Source: Thermolongibacillus altinsuensis (GTDB taxonomy: Bacteria > Bacillota > Bacilli > Bacillales > Anoxybacillaceae). From it: DNA of 64,000 bases. The position numbers and the translations under genes were made by a program. Where the stretch lies: assembly GCF_004341205.1 (NCBI RefSeq), contig NZ_SLUL01000003.1, positions 62,001-126,000 on the forward strand, read 5' to 3'. Shown piece after piece: positions 63,740 through 64,000 of this stretch (position 1 is the stretch's first letter; each line of letters begins with the position of its first letter). The notes under the pieces are model-generated. The model searched no databases, was not told where the DNA came from, and saw only the letters and a program-made list of their open reading frames with translations.

Positions 63740-64000
63740 CTAGATGTGATCTTTTCGATCCCATTTCACCGTAAAGTATACGGTTTTCGATTTTTTCTTT
63801 TGCTGTTCATACGTTTCGGCGATTTGTCTTTTTTGTTGTTCAATTTGCTGGGCAAGAAAACCTGCTTCTAGTTGGAACGTGCAAGAGTCACCCCAATCAA
63901 AGCGCGTCGAAACAAGCGGACCATTTAATTCAAACTCGTATTCATCCTTTTTCTCCTCAAGAAGCGTTAACGTTCCCCAACCTGCTTTTTCAAAAAATGA
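63740..64000 (-). CDS. yslB: DUF2507 protein YslB, partial (5' end outside window)
   Basis: The minus strand is open from 64000 to a TAG at 63740-63742, giving the last 86 residues. SFFEKAGWGTLTLLEEKKDE is followed by YEFELNGPLVSTRF, LEAGFLAQQIEQQKRQIAE and VYFTVKWDRKDHI. This matches the C-terminal half of B. subtilis YslB (FFEEAGWGTLT, LEAGFIAEQIQ, VKWDMKD). YslB is an uncharacterised protein encoded next to sdhC in B. subtilis. It is convergent with uvrC. No terminator for it was identified with certainty in the 75 bp between the two genes. Confidence 0.88.
   Translation of the reverse strand, partial: SFFEKAGWGTLTLLEEKKDEYEFELNGPLVSTRFDWGDSCTFQLEAGFLAQQIEQQKRQIAETYEQQKKKSKTVYFTVKWDRKDHI

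Noticed and set aside
63680-63871. 63-codon plus-strand open frame after uvrC
   Set aside because: It overlaps yslB antisense, has no convincing ribosome site, and the opposite strand encodes a recognisable protein.

Overview
The window is a 64 kb chromosomal stretch from a spore-forming Firmicute of the family Bacillaceae. Gene order is almost that of the Bacillus subtilis dnaE-to-uvrC region: dnaE, ytsJ, accDA, pfkA, pyk, citZ-icd-mdh, phoPR, polA, mutM, gapB, speD, nrdR, dnaB, dnaI, thrS, infC-rpmI-rplT, sspI, pheST, zapA, polX, mutS2, lcfA-fadR-fadB-etfBA, trxA, uvrC. Sporulation genes (ytrH, ytvI, ytaF, ytxC, sspI) confirm an endospore former. The close protein match to moderately thermophilic bacilli (for example the PolA exonuclease remnant) suggests an Anoxybacillus/Geobacillus-type organism; that is inference. 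No rRNA, tRNA, CRISPR array, intact insertion sequence or prophage was seen.

Layout. 1-7.6 kb: partial ytrH, dnaE, malic enzyme with a GntR regulator, and acetyl-CoA carboxylase transferase. 7.8-16.5 kb: lower glycolysis (pfkA, pyk) and the citrate synthase, isocitrate and malate dehydrogenase group, separated by fxsA, ytvI and ytwI. 16.5-30.9 kb: a hot-dog-fold protein, phoPR, polA, mutM, ytaF, coaE, gapB, speD, nrdR, dnaB, dnaI, ytxC. 30.9-42 kb: translation genes under RNA leaders (two T-boxes and a ribosomal-protein-type leader), plus dUTPase, ysdC, sspI, msrA and an RNA methyltransferase. 42-53 kb: cell division, DNA repair and fatty acid beta-oxidation with electron transfer flavoprotein. 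53.2-61.8 kb: an accessory island between trxA and uvrC. It holds a Fur-boxed lipoprotein, an epimerase/flippase/phosphodiesterase/glycosyltransferase cassette, a Fur-boxed FTR1-type iron permease operon and a GT-C-like membrane protein. The end holds uvrC and partial yslB.

How it fits together. Control follows carbon flux, seen in the DNA as a palindrome before the malic enzyme, a possible cre before citZ, paired CcpN-type operators on gapB and a FadR box before fadR. The most unusual signals are (i) a four-repeat PhoP box with a -10 and terminator between phoR and polA, which predicts a phosphate-responsive small RNA or polA leader; (ii) a roughly 180-nt multi-branched inverted-repeat element between gapB and speD, followed by a structured speD leader that could mask the speD ribosome binding site; (iii) the Fur-regulated iron island, in which a lipoprotein and a membrane-anchored protein appear to share a repeated helical domain next to FTR1; (iv) the co-located surface-glycan cassette. 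All coordinates and motifs were read by eye; no database search was run.
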